This document shows positions 8,242 through 17,600 of a DNA stretch of 64,000 bases, one piece after another. Positions within the stretch are counted from its first letter, which is position 1. Every line of letters begins with the position of its first letter. A program made the position numbers and the translations under genes. The DNA is from Duganella sp. 1411 (GTDB lineage: Bacteria > Pseudomonadota > Gammaproteobacteria > Burkholderiales > Burkholderiaceae_D): the NCBI RefSeq assembly GCF_017833525.1, contig NZ_JAFICD010000001.1, positions 992,001 through 1,056,000 on the forward strand, written 5' to 3'. The notes under the pieces are model-generated. The model saw only the letters and a program-made list of their open reading frames with translations, did not search any database and was not told where the DNA came from.

Positions 8242-9120
8242 ATGAAACTGTCGCTCGCGGCGAAATTCAACATCGTGTTTCTGTCGGTTTTCGCGCTCGG
8301 ATTCGCCGCCGCCAGCGCCGTCACCGACTATCTGCTGCAGCAAAACGCGCGCGAGGAAACCTTGCAGAGCGCGCGCGTGCTGATGCAGGCGGCCATCGCC
8401 GCGCGCAGCTACACCTCCGGCCAGGTCGCCCCGCTGCTCGACATGCAACTCAAATACGAGTTCCTGCCGCAATCGATCCCCTCCTACGCCGCCACCGAGC
8501 ACCTGAACCACCTGCTCAAGTCGTATCCGGATTTCAGCTACAAGGAGGCGACGCTGAACCCGACCAACCTGCGCGACCGCGCCGCCGACTGGGAGGCCGA
8601 CATCGTCAACACGCTGCGCGCCAAACCGGATCTGAAGGAGATGGTCGGCGAGCGCGGCACCGCGATCGGCCCGGCGCTGTATGTCGCCCGCCCGCTACAG
8701 ATCACCAACGCGGCCTGCCTGCGCTGCCACAGCGTGCCCGACAACGCGCCCAAGACCATGCTCGACATCTACGGCCGCAACAACGGCTTCGGCTGGAAGC
8801 ACATGGAAATCATCGGCGCGCAGGTGGTGTCGGTGCCGATGGAGGTGCCGCTGCGGCGCGCCGGCGTCATGCTGCGCAGCTATATGGTGTCGATGCTGGG
8901 CATCTTCGTGTTCCTGTTCATCGCCCTCAACCTGATGGTCCACCTGTTCGTCACGCGCCGCATCACGCAGATGTCGCGCCTGGCCGACCAGGTCAGCATG
9001 GGCGAGTTCAGCGCCGAGGAGCTCGACGTCCGGGGCGGCGACGAATTGTCGGTGCTGGCGCGCTCCTTCGGCCGCATGCGCACCAGCCTGGCGAGCGCGA
9101 TGAAGATGCTCGAAGAGTAA
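8242..9120 (+). CDS. c-heme binding membrane sensor (DUF3365-like plus HAMP)
   Basis: A 292-residue protein with an N-terminal membrane helix (FNIVFLSVFALGFAAASAV) and a periplasmic DUF3365/Tll0287-like domain carrying one c-type heme motif, C159-L-R-C-H163. A second helix (MVSMLGIFVFLFIALNLMV), a HAMP domain (TRRITQMSRLADQVSMGE) and a short coiled tail follow. No kinase, cyclase or methyl-accepting domain comes after HAMP, so it must signal through a partner or by direct contact. ATG at 8242 is used, with GAGG 8 bases upstream. An in-frame GTG at 8215 behind GGAGG is an alternative. It stands just before a Ser/Thr kinase gene in the same direction, a possible partner. Domain call is good; role is inferred. 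Confidence 0.75.
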   Translation: MKLSLAAKFNIVFLSVFALGFAAASAVTDYLLQQNAREETLQSARVLMQAAIAARSYTSGQVAPLLDMQLKYEFLPQSIPSYAATEHLNHLLKSYPDFSYKEATLNPTNLRDRAADWEADIVNTLRAKPDLKEMVGERGTAIGPALYVARPLQITNAACLRCHSVPDNAPKTMLDIYGRNNGFGWKHMEIIGAQVVSVPMEVPLRRAGVMLRSYMVSMLGIFVFLFIALNLMVHLFVTRRITQMSRLADQVSMGEFSAEELDVRGGDELSVLARSFGRMRTSLASAMKMLEE

Positions 9121-9135
9121 GGGAAGCGGCCCGAC

Positions 9136-10614
9136 ATGCCCGCGCAACTGGGGAAATACCGGATCGACGCCATCCTCGGCAAAGGCGCCATGGGTGTCGT
9201 CTACAAGGCCTTCGATCCGCACATCGAACGGGTGGTCGCGCTCAAGACCGTCCGCAAGGAGTTGTTCAGCGACGCCCGCCAGGCCGAGTTGATCAGCCGC
9301 TTCAAGAACGAGGCGCAGGCCGCCGGCCGGCTGCAGCACCCCAACATCGTCAGCGTGTACGAATACGGCGAGGACGCCGACTCGGCCTACATCGCCATGG
9401 AATTCGTCGACGGCACGCCGCTCAACGCGCTGATGGTGGCCGGCCAGCCGACCGCGCCGGCGCGCGTGGCCGCCTGGATGGGCGACCTGCTGCTGGCGCT
9501 CGACTATGCCCACGCGCGCGGCGTGGTCCACCGCGACATCAAACCGGCCAACCTGCTGGTCACCGCCGCCGCCCAGCTCAAGGTCGGCGACTTTGGCGTG
9601 GCCCGCATCGAATCGTCGACGCTCACGCAGACCGGGTCGATGATCGGCACGCCCAGCTACATGTCGCCCGAGCAGTTCCGCGGCGAGACCGTCGACGGCC
9701 GCTCCGACGTGTTCTCGGCCGGCGTGCTGCTGTACCAGTTGCTGACCGGGGTGCGGCCGTTCACCGGCTCGCCGACCATCGTCATGCAGCAAATCCTCAA
9801 TCAGGTCCCGCCGCCGCCGTCGCAGCTGCTGCCGTCGCTGGGCACGGGCTACGACCGCCTGGTGGAACTGGCCATGGCCAAGGCACCGGCCGACCGCTTC
9901 GCGTCGGCGCGCGCCTTCCTCGACGCCCTCGTCCGGGTCGGCCAGAGCGGCGGCGCCGATGCCGACGCGCTGGCCGACACCGACCGTACGGTGCTGGCCG
10001 CCGCCCTGCGCGCGCAGCCGCCGCGCGGCCAGCCCGACATCGAAACCGGCACCGGCTCCGGCGTGCACACGATGACGCCATGGAAGCTGGAAGCCTTCCC
10101 CGAACTGGAAACCATCCTGTCGCGCCAGATCGGCCCGATGGCCAGGTTCCTGCTCAAGAAGGTGGCGGCCAAAGCGGACGGCATCGACGAACTGTGCGAG
10201 GCGCTGCTGGCGCACATCCCCTCCGAACTGGGCAAGGTCGAATTCCAACAGGGCGTGGCGCTGGTCAAGCGCAAACTCGCCGCCAGCGGCACCGGCACCG
10301 GCACCGCCTCGCGCGCCGCCATGGGCGGCCGCAGGGCGACCGGCATGGGGACGGGCCTGGGCGGCGCCACCGGCGTCGCGGCCGGCGCGGCGGGCCGCCC
10401 GGCGATCCGCGCGCCAGTCGCTTTCGACGACGCCTTGGTCGAGGCCACGGCGCAAACGCTGACGATGCTCATCGGCCCGATCGCCAGGGTGGTGGTCAAA
10501 CGGGCGGCGCGCCAGACCAACGACCGCGACGATTTCCTGCGCCTGGTGGCCGCGCATATCGAGATGCCGTCCGAGCGCGCCCGCTTCCTGGCCGAAAACG
10601 GTGTGGCGGGATGA
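9136..10614 (+). CDS. Serine/threonine protein kinase with duplicated C-terminal domain
   Basis: A 492-residue PknB-type kinase. The kinase domain (residues about 7-270) has the glycine loop GKGAMG, Lys in VALKTV, catalytic HRDIKPAN, DFGVA and the activation-segment end GTPSYMSPEQ. The C-terminal half holds two tandem copies of a domain of about 55 residues, recognisable from IGPMARFLLKKVAAKAD and IGPIARVVVKRAARQTN, each ending in a helix with IPSE or MPSE. This looks like the DUF8082 type. No membrane segment was seen. The last codon overlaps the ATG of the phosphatase gene (ATGA), so kinase and phosphatase are coupled, as in T6SS PpkA/PppA control modules. Confidence 0.87.
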   Translation: MPAQLGKYRIDAILGKGAMGVVYKAFDPHIERVVALKTVRKELFSDARQAELISRFKNEAQAAGRLQHPNIVSVYEYGEDADSAYIAMEFVDGTPLNALMVAGQPTAPARVAAWMGDLLLALDYAHARGVVHRDIKPANLLVTAAAQLKVGDFGVARIESSTLTQTGSMIGTPSYMSPEQFRGETVDGRSDVFSAGVLLYQLLTGVRPFTGSPTIVMQQILNQVPPPPSQLLPSLGTGYDRLVELAMAKAPADRFASARAFLDALVRVGQSGGADADALADTDRTVLAAALRAQPPRGQPDIETGTGSGVHTMTPWKLEAFPELETILSRQIGPMARFLLKKVAAKADGIDELCEALLAHIPSELGKVEFQQGVALVKRKLAASGTGTGTASRAAMGGRRATGMGTGLGGATGVAAGAAGRPAIRAPVAFDDALVEATAQTLTMLIGPIARVVVKRAARQTNDRDDFLRLVAAHIEMPSERARFLAENGVAG

Positions 10615-11432
10615 GCGCCGCCACGCCGCTGTCCGACAGCCGGCCGCAGCGGCTTGCGATCGGCATGGCGCTGGGCGCCACCGACACCGGCCCGGTACGC
10701 GGCAGCAACGAGGACAACTTCCTGATCGACGCCGAACTGGGACTGGCGATGGTGGCCGACGGCATGGGCGGCCACCAGGCCGGCGAAGTGGCCAGCGCCG
10801 GCGCCCTGACGACGCTGCGCGACTACCTGCGGCGCCACGGCGGCCGGGGGACGGCATTCGAAAGCGCCGACGCCGACGCCACCTGGTCCGACCTGTCGAT
10901 GCACGCCGTGGCCCTGCTGCACGACGCCATCGACGCCGCCAACCAGGCGCTGTACATGCGCAACCTGGCGCACAACTGCATCGATGGCGGCGGCATGGGC
11001 ACCACGTTGTGCGGCTACTGGCATCCGCCCGGCGCCACCGCCGTGGTGCTGTTCAACGTCGGCGACAGCCGCCTGTACCTGCAGCGCGGCGGCCGGCTGG
11101 CACAGCTCACGCGCGACCAGACCTTGTATCAGCAAGCGCTCGAATCGGGCATGTTCGACAACCTGCCGGCCAGGAATTTGCTGCTGCAGGCGGTCGGTCC
11201 GTCGCCCCGGGTGACGCCGGAAGTGCGCTCGCAAGTGGTGCTGCCGGGCGACTTGCTGATGCTGTGCAGCGATGGTTTGCACGGCGCCGTGCCGCACGGC
11301 GAAATCGAGCAGGTGTTGGCCGGCGCAAGCGCCGCCACGCTCGATGCCGACTGCGCGCGCCTGATCGCGCTGGCCACGCGCTACGGTGGACGTGACAACG
11401 TCACCGTGCTGCTGACGTGTTGCGCATCATGA
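10611..11432 (+). CDS. PP2C-family serine/threonine phosphatase (PppA-like)
   Basis: A 273-residue metal-dependent phosphatase. It shows the PP2C motifs in order: VRGSNEDNFLID near residue 28, VADGMGGHQAGEVAS near 48, GMGTTL, VGDSRLYL, LCSDGLHG and GGRDNVTV. These Asp residues bind the Mn/Mg pair. In T6SS clusters such enzymes oppose PpkA kinases and switch firing off. ATG at 10611 overlaps the kinase stop by four bases. Its 3' end faces the 3' end of TagF, so the two are convergent. Confidence 0.88.
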   Translation: MSAATPLSDSRPQRLAIGMALGATDTGPVRGSNEDNFLIDAELGLAMVADGMGGHQAGEVASAGALTTLRDYLRRHGGRGTAFESADADATWSDLSMHAVALLHDAIDAANQALYMRNLAHNCIDGGGMGTTLCGYWHPPGATAVVLFNVGDSRLYLQRGGRLAQLTRDQTLYQQALESGMFDNLPARNLLLQAVGPSPRVTPEVRSQVVLPGDLLMLCSDGLHGAVPHGEIEQVLAGASAATLDADCARLIALATRYGGRDNVTVLLTCCAS

Positions 11433-11461
11433 GCGGCAGCGCGCGCCAGATGATCTACGCG

Positions 11462-12202
11462 TCAGGCGCCGGGCCAGGCGTGGCCGCGCCAGTCGCCATC
11501 GAGCAGCGCGCTGAACGCGTCCGCCGACGGCAAGCCGCGGCTCAGGACCAGGCACGGCGCCACCTTGGGCGAGCCGTCGGTCCACCACAGGCATTGCCCC
11601 TGCAGCGCGGCGGCGGCGATGGCCGGCACCAGGCCGGCGCCCTCCGCCGCCGATGCCAATGGCGGTGCCGGCGGATGTATCCCTGCCAGCGCGATGACCG
11701 GGGACTGCCGGAGCGGCGCCGGCGACGCCGCGACAGGGGGCGCCAGCGCCTCGACGGCGGCATCGAACGCCTCGAGCGAAAAGCCCTCCTCCAGCGACGA
11801 CAGCGCCAGCAGTTCCAGCTGCGCATACCAGTCGTGATGCGCCGTCACGCAATCGAGCAGCGGCGCCGCGCCATCGAGCGCACGCGCCAGCGTCAACGGA
11901 AAATGGCGGCCCACGCGGTCCACGCTGGGCATCAGCAGGCCGGCCCGCGCCTGCGGTCCGCACACGCCCGGCGCCAGCGCGAAGCGCCAGATCGGACTAC
12001 TCAGATAGGTGTCCAGCCAACGCGCGCCCAGCGCCGCCCTGCTGCGCTGCAAACCGTCCTGCAGCCAGGCGTCCCATTGCCGCTGGAACTCCGGCGCCAG
12101 CCGGCGCGTAACGAAATCGCCATGGCTGGTGACCTTGCCGAAAAAGCCGGTGCGCGGCTCCTCCATCGTCGCCGTTGGCACTCCATTATTTTCCAAATCC
12201 AT
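11462..12202 (-). CDS. tagF: Type VI secretion-associated protein TagF
   Basis: A 246-residue protein with the TagF domain start TGFFGKVTSHGDFVTRRL and the later block GLLMPSVDRVGRHFPLTLA. TagF proteins repress T6SS assembly after translation, often through Fha and the PpkA/PppA pathway. This copy stands between two kinase genes rather than next to tssM, and it has no phosphatase domain fused to it; the phosphatase is the separate gene at 10611. ATG at 12202 is preceded by GAGG. It diverges from the kinase gene at 12291, leaving 88 bases for both promoters. Confidence 0.88.
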   Translation of the reverse strand: MDLENNGVPTATMEEPRTGFFGKVTSHGDFVTRRLAPEFQRQWDAWLQDGLQRSRAALGARWLDTYLSSPIWRFALAPGVCGPQARAGLLMPSVDRVGRHFPLTLARALDGAAPLLDCVTAHHDWYAQLELLALSSLEEGFSLEAFDAAVEALAPPVAASPAPLRQSPVIALAGIHPPAPPLASAAEGAGLVPAIAAAALQGQCLWWTDGSPKVAPCLVLSRGLPSADAFSALLDGDWRGHAWPGA

Positions 12203-12290
12203 GATGCCTCGTCGATGGTTAACACGCCGCGGCCCATGTGGCGAACCGCTTGGTTTGGCGCCGACCACTATACCCGATAAGGCAACCTCC

Positions 12291-13343
12291 ATGAGCGAAT
12301 TAAAACAACTCGGCCGCTATCAACTGCAACGCGTGCTCGGACGCGGCGCGATGGGCGAGGTATATCTGGGTCTCGATCCAAAACTGAACCGGCGCGTCGC
12401 CGTCAAGGTCGTCGAGACGACCCACCTCGACGCCGACCAACGCGCCGACTACTCGGTGCGCTTCGTGCAGGAGGCGCGCGCGGTGGCCCGCTTGAACCAT
12501 CCGAACATCGTCACCGTGTACGATTTCGGCGAACAGGACGACATCGCCTACCTGGTCATGGAACTGATCGCCGGCGAGGAGCTGGGCGACTATTTCGACG
12601 AGAACCAGTCATTCTCGCTCGACTTCACGCTGGCCGACGCGGTGCGCATGACGTGCGAGCTGCTCGACGCGGTGGCCTACGCGCACCAGAACGGCGTAAT
12701 CCATCGCGACATCAAACCGGCCAACATCATGCTCAGCGCCCAGCTGCGCGTAAAACTGACCGACTTCGGCGTGGCCTGCCTGGAGAGCGCGGCGGTCGAC
12801 GAAACCGGCACGCTGGTTGGCACCCCGAGCTACATGTCGCCCGAGCAGATCGCCGGCCAGCGCGCCGGGCCAAGCTCCGACATTTTCGCCGTCGGCATCA
12901 TCCTGTACCAATTCCTGACGGCGCAAAAACCGTTTCACGGCCAGGGCCTGTTCGCGCTGCAGCAAAACATCCTGTACGAGCAGCCGGTGCTCCCAAGCAT
13001 GCTCAGCCCGTCGCTCGATCCGGCCTTCGACCGCGTCGTGCTGCGCGCGCTGGCCAAACGGCCGATGGAGCGCTACCCCGACGCCCGCGCCTTCCGCGAC
13101 GACCTGCTGCGCGCGTTGAACGGCGAGCACATCGCCCCCAACGCCACCATGCCACCGCGCCTGCACGGCGCCAATCCGTTCCTGGCCGCGCCGGAGGGAA
13201 CCGGCGCCGCGGCGCCGGCGGCAGCGGAAGACGAAACGATCACGAGGCCGCCGCAGGGCGACCTCGAAGCCACACTGCTTGCGGCCGACGCCACCGACGC
13301 CGACGCCACCATCGTGGCGCCACGCCCGGGACGGCCGTCATGA
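12291..13343 (+). CDS. Serine/threonine protein kinase (PpkA-like)
   Basis: A 350-residue PknB-type kinase with an intact catalytic core: GRGAMGEVYLG, Lys in VAVKVVE, HRDIKPANIM, DFGVA and GTPSYMSPEQ. The kinase domain ends near residue 285. A low-complexity Ala/Pro/Thr tail of about 65 residues follows, including several Thr in acidic or Arg settings (DETITRP, DLEATLLA, DADATIVAP), which look like autophosphorylation or FHA-binding sites. No membrane helix was seen. It overlaps the GAF-MshEN gene by four bases (ATGA). It is divergent from tagF, and its likely partner is the FHA protein at 20941. The partner is inference. Confidence 0.88.
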   Translation: MSELKQLGRYQLQRVLGRGAMGEVYLGLDPKLNRRVAVKVVETTHLDADQRADYSVRFVQEARAVARLNHPNIVTVYDFGEQDDIAYLVMELIAGEELGDYFDENQSFSLDFTLADAVRMTCELLDAVAYAHQNGVIHRDIKPANIMLSAQLRVKLTDFGVACLESAAVDETGTLVGTPSYMSPEQIAGQRAGPSSDIFAVGIILYQFLTAQKPFHGQGLFALQQNILYEQPVLPSMLSPSLDPAFDRVVLRALAKRPMERYPDARAFRDDLLRALNGEHIAPNATMPPRLHGANPFLAAPEGTGAAAPAAAEDETITRPPQGDLEATLLAADATDADATIVAPRPGRPS

Positions 13344-14521
13344 GCGCCGCCCCAACCGACGACGAAGCGCGGCGCGCCGCGTTCATGCCGCAACTGCGCC
13401 ATGTCGGCGCCACCATCGGCGCGACCGACGACATCGACGACATCATGCTCAACCTGTCGGCCGGCATCTGCGAGCTGTTTGGCGCGGACCGCCTCAGCAT
13501 CTATGCGCTGGGCGAGGACAACGCCAGCCTGGTGTCGAAGGTCAAGACCGGGCTGGCGTCGTTCAAGCAGCTCAAGTTGCCCATCTCGGCCGACAGCATC
13601 GCCGGCTACGCGGCGCTGTCGGGACGCACGCTGAACCTGCGCGATGTCTACGACGAGGAGGAGCTGCGGCGGCACGCGCCGGCGCTGCGTTTTCAAATGC
13701 GGGTCGACCGGCGCACCGGCTACCGCACGCGCGAAATGCTGGTCGCGCCCATCGTCGACGCCGGCGGCGCCGTGCTGGGCGTGGTCCAGCTGATCAACAA
13801 CCGCCACGGCGGCCCGTTCCCGCCGCTGATCGAGGACGGCGTGCGCGAACTGGCGCGGCTGCTGGCGACGGCCTTCGCCGGCGGCGGCAAGGCCGCGCGG
13901 CGCGAGCGCGGGCGCTTCGCCGCATTGATCCCCGAAACGCTGCTGTCGCGGGCCCAGCTCGACCAGGCCATGCGGCTGACGGTGGCCGGGCGGGACATCG
14001 AGGACGTGTTGATCGACGACTTCGGCATCAAGACGGTGCTGGTGGGGCGGGCGCTGGCCGACTTCTACTCGATGCCCTACTTCACCTTCGACCGCGCGCA
14101 CCGGCGCCCGGTGCGGCTGCTGGAGCAGTTCCAGCGCGCCGACGTGCTGCGACAGGAATGGATGCCCATCGTCGACGGCGACAACGGCCTGTTCGTGCTG
14201 GCGGTCGACCCCGACCGCGCGCGGGCCGACGGCGCCGTGGCACGCGCCTTCCCCGGTGTGCGGCCGGTATGGTGCGTCACCACGCGCCGCGAATTCAGCT
14301 CGATGGTCGCCCAGTTTTTCGGCGACGAGCCGGCACCGGCGGCGGCCCCGTCACCCGCGCCGTCCGTGCCTGCGGAACTGGCGGAAGTCGTCGGCAACCT
14401 GGCGCGGCAAGCCCACCGCCACGGCATCCGCCAACTACAAATCGAAACGGCGCCCGGCGACCTCGAAGGCGAAGTAAGCTTCAAAGTAACGGGCATATTC
14501 AAAGCCACGCCACCAACGTAA
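13340..14521 (+). CDS. GAF domain protein with MshEN/GspE-N-like domain
   Basis: A 393-residue soluble protein. Residues about 15-185 form a GAF domain (LSAGICELFGADRLSIYALGED, then LVAPIVDAGGAVLGVVQLINN). Residues about 195-260 resemble the GspE/MshE N-terminal domain (LIPETLLSRAQLDQAM, VLIDDFGI, RALADFYSMPYF); MshEN domains can bind cyclic di-GMP. A more variable C-terminal region follows, and no ATPase domain is present. It is translationally coupled to the preceding kinase, so it may feed a nucleotide or redox signal into T6SS phosphorylation control. The domain reading is reasonable; ligand and role are inference. Confidence 0.68.
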   Translation: MSAAPTDDEARRAAFMPQLRHVGATIGATDDIDDIMLNLSAGICELFGADRLSIYALGEDNASLVSKVKTGLASFKQLKLPISADSIAGYAALSGRTLNLRDVYDEEELRRHAPALRFQMRVDRRTGYRTREMLVAPIVDAGGAVLGVVQLINNRHGGPFPPLIEDGVRELARLLATAFAGGGKAARRERGRFAALIPETLLSRAQLDQAMRLTVAGRDIEDVLIDDFGIKTVLVGRALADFYSMPYFTFDRAHRRPVRLLEQFQRADVLRQEWMPIVDGDNGLFVLAVDPDRARADGAVARAFPGVRPVWCVTTRREFSSMVAQFFGDEPAPAAAPSPAPSVPAELAEVVGNLARQAHRHGIRQLQIETAPGDLEGEVSFKVTGIFKATPPT

Positions 14522-14559
14522 CGATGATCGGACCACCGCCCATCGAGCCACCAAGGATC

Positions 14560-14594
14560 CACGTAGGGCGGATTAGCGAAGCGTAATCCGCCAT
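14560..14594. repeat. REP-like palindromic repeat, copy 1
   Basis: CACGTAGGGCGGATTAGCG continues into its imperfect inverse AAGCGTAATCCGCCAT, giving a hairpin. The same unit recurs at 45696, 45760, 47089, 47150 and 61715. It sits between the convergent GAF gene and tssM. The unit is an extragenic palindrome, not a transposase-bearing element. Confidence 0.85.
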
Positions 14595-14624
14595 GCATGC
14601 GCCGCCGATGGCAAAGGCACCGGC

Positions 14625-17600
14625 CTACCACCCCACCGGACACCGAAACTGCTCCAACGCCTCCCGGCGAAACGGATTCACGACACTACTAGCGGTAAGC
14701 TGATAAACCACCTTGCGCCCATCCAGATCGAAGGTCAGCTTAAACCGCTCCCCCTGCGCGCTGGACTCCAACGACCCCATATCCAGCATCCGAAACCACG
14801 CCCAAGGCCCATCGCTGCGCAGATCGGCCTTCAACGGCGGCACCGCCTCCAGATGCATCTGTCCCCCGGCCTTCCCGCTAGGCAGCGAAATCGGCACCGG
14901 CCGCGCCGCCGCGCCGGCGATATAAACCACCGCCTGACCATCGATATCGAAGCTAATCTTGCTAAACGCCGCATCGGCGGATAGCGCCGCCAACTCGAAC
15001 CGCAACGACGGCTGCCGCCCACCGCCCACGAAAAACATATCCCGCAGCCGCGCCGCCCGCTGGAACTGACCCAACACCTCCTGTGGCACGCCGGGCGCCA
15101 CCCCGCTGTCGCGCCACTTCCACTGCGCGCCGCCCATATCCACCTGCGCCGCCAGATTCTTGGCAAAGAAATCATCCATCACCCCACCCGGGCCGAAAAA
15201 GCGGCCGAAGTCGTCCGGCGTGACCTCCTTGGCCGCGCTGCGCGCCAGCGGGTAACGGCCGGCGATGGCGGCCTGGCAGAACGGTCCGCCGTCCGCGTTC
15301 CACAGCGATTGCAAACGCGCCCGCTCGCCGCCCACGGTAAGCCCCGCGCCGGCGCTGTCGATATTTTTCAGCATGCCGCCCAGCGGCGCCGGCTTGCCGT
15401 CGGCCTCGCGCTTGAGACGCTGCATCACATCGGCGGGCGGCGGCGGCGTGCCGGCGCGGCGGGCGCCGTCGGCCGCGTCGAAGTACTGCGACGCGTCCTT
15501 CAGCATGGCCAGCATCGCATCGAGCGGCGCCGCACCGGGCGCCCCCGGCGCGCCGACCAGCTTGTGCAGCGCCTCGAAATGCTGGTCGACCGGGTTGGCC
15601 TCCTTGGCGTCGGGCGGCGGCGCCTCCTCGCCGCCGAGCGCCGATTCCAGTTTGCGGCGCGCGGCGGCCAGCTTGCCGCGCACCGCCTCGTCAAGCGCGG
15701 CCGTCGCCGGCTTGGCGCCGGCGCTATCGAGCTTGGTCTCGCGGGCGGCCGCCTGCAGCAGTGCGCGCAGCGGTGAATCGGCCGCCGCCAGCGCGTTGGT
15801 CACCCGCGCGCCCTGCTCCAAACTGGAAAACGGCACGATGCGCACGTCGGCCAGCAAGCCGTCCCACTGACGGATATAGTCGGCGTAATACAGCTGCAGC
15901 ACGGCGGCGCGCATTTGCTCGCCGCCGGCCGCCGCCAGCGCGCCCTCGGCCTCGCGCCGGTCCAATACCCAGCTGTCCTTGGCGATGTCGAGCATGGCCT
16001 GGGGCAGTTGCTTGAGCAGCTCGCGATAGCCCGCCACGCTGTACACGCCGGCGATGCCGCGCGTGAGCGGCTCGCCGCTGCCGCGCGCCAGCAGCAGCGA
16101 GACGTCGCGACCGGCCGCGCGGTTGACGCTAAACTCGGGCAGCCTGGCCTGCGCCACCTGCCGCTTGAGACGATTGTAGACGCGCTGCGGCAACGGCATC
16201 ATCGCCAGCGTCAGGCGCGTTTGCGCGATCAGCCCCGCGTCGAGCACGGGCGGCTCGGAGGAGTCGGCGCCGTCGGCATCGAGCAGCGCGGCGACATGGG
16301 AGGCCAGTTGGTCGCGCCGCTCGCCACTGGCCTCGGGCAGATTGCGTCCCCAGTCGATACCGAGCCACGCCTGCACCGATTCGGCGTCCAAATGACTCGG
16401 CTGGCCCAGCATCAAGTAGACGCGCAAGGTCTCGTACAGCAGTTCCTGGTTATTGGCATCGCCGCGCCGCAGCACTTCCTCGAGGCGGATGGTCACGCGC
16501 GGCAGCAGCGTGGCGCGCAGCAGGCGCCGGTAGACGGTGCGCGCGCCCGCGCCAAGCTTGTCCGCCTGGTTGAGGCCAAAGCGGTTCAGCAACGGCACGC
16601 CGTCGCCGCGCTGGGCGTAGCCGCCCGGCAGATCGCGCGCCGCGTTCAGCAGCGGCAGCAGCGCCACCACGCCACCCTGTGCCGGCGCCGCCAGCGCCGC
16701 CCTTTCCAGCGCGGCGGCGCGGGCCGCCATCTCATTCACGTAACGCTGGTTGCGCACGTAGCTGGTGGCCAGGCCGGCCGCCATCAGCACCAGCAACAGG
16801 CCGGCCAGGCCGCCGGCCAACCAGCGCAGGCGCCTTCGGTTCCGCTCGAAGTTGCGGTCCGCGCCGGCCAGCCCGGCCTCCTTGAACATCAACTCCCGCA
16901 GTAGATTGGTGATGAAATAACTGCGGCCGCTGGCCGCGTTGGGCGCCAGCACCTTGCGATCGAGCCCGAACGCCGACGCCAGCGACACCATCACGCGGTC
17001 GATCGGACTGCCCTCCTGCGTGCCGCTGGTGAAGTACACGCCGCGTAGCAGGGCAGCCCGTTCGAAGCGGGTGGCCTGAAACACCTCGTTAAGGAAGCCG
17101 CCCAGCACCTCGCCGATGGCGGCGAACTGCTGCGGGAAGCGGTAGACCAGCGCCCGCCGTTGCAGGTCGCGCTCGTGCTGCACCCGTTCCAGCACGCGCG
17201 CCTGCAACTGCCGCTCCAGCGCCAGGAAGCGCTGCGGGAAGCTGGCCAGGGCCCGTGCGGCCTGGTCATCGGAGTTTGCCGGAAACGTCATGCCCCAGAC
17301 CTGCGCCCGCTCCTCGCGGCCAAGGCCATCGAAGAACTCGACGAAACCGGCCAGCAGATCGCATTTGGTGACCGTGACATAAATCGGGAAGCTGCTGCCC
17401 AGACGCTCGTGCAGTTCCTTGATGCGGGCGCGGATCGCCAGGGCCTGCGCCTGCCTGCCCGCGGGCCCCTGCTGCAAAAGATCGGCCACGCTGATCGCGA
17501 CGATGACGCCGTTGACGGGCCGGCGCGGCCGATGCTTTTTCAAGAGGTCGAGAAAGCCGCTCCAGCCAGCCCGGTCCAACTCGCCGTCGCTATCCTGCGT

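Noticed and set aside
10270..10400. GGCACCGGCACCGGCACC-type short repeats in the kinase gene, considered as a microsatellite.
   Set aside because: They encode a Gly/Thr-rich linker between the two duplicated domains, and the reading frame is kept.
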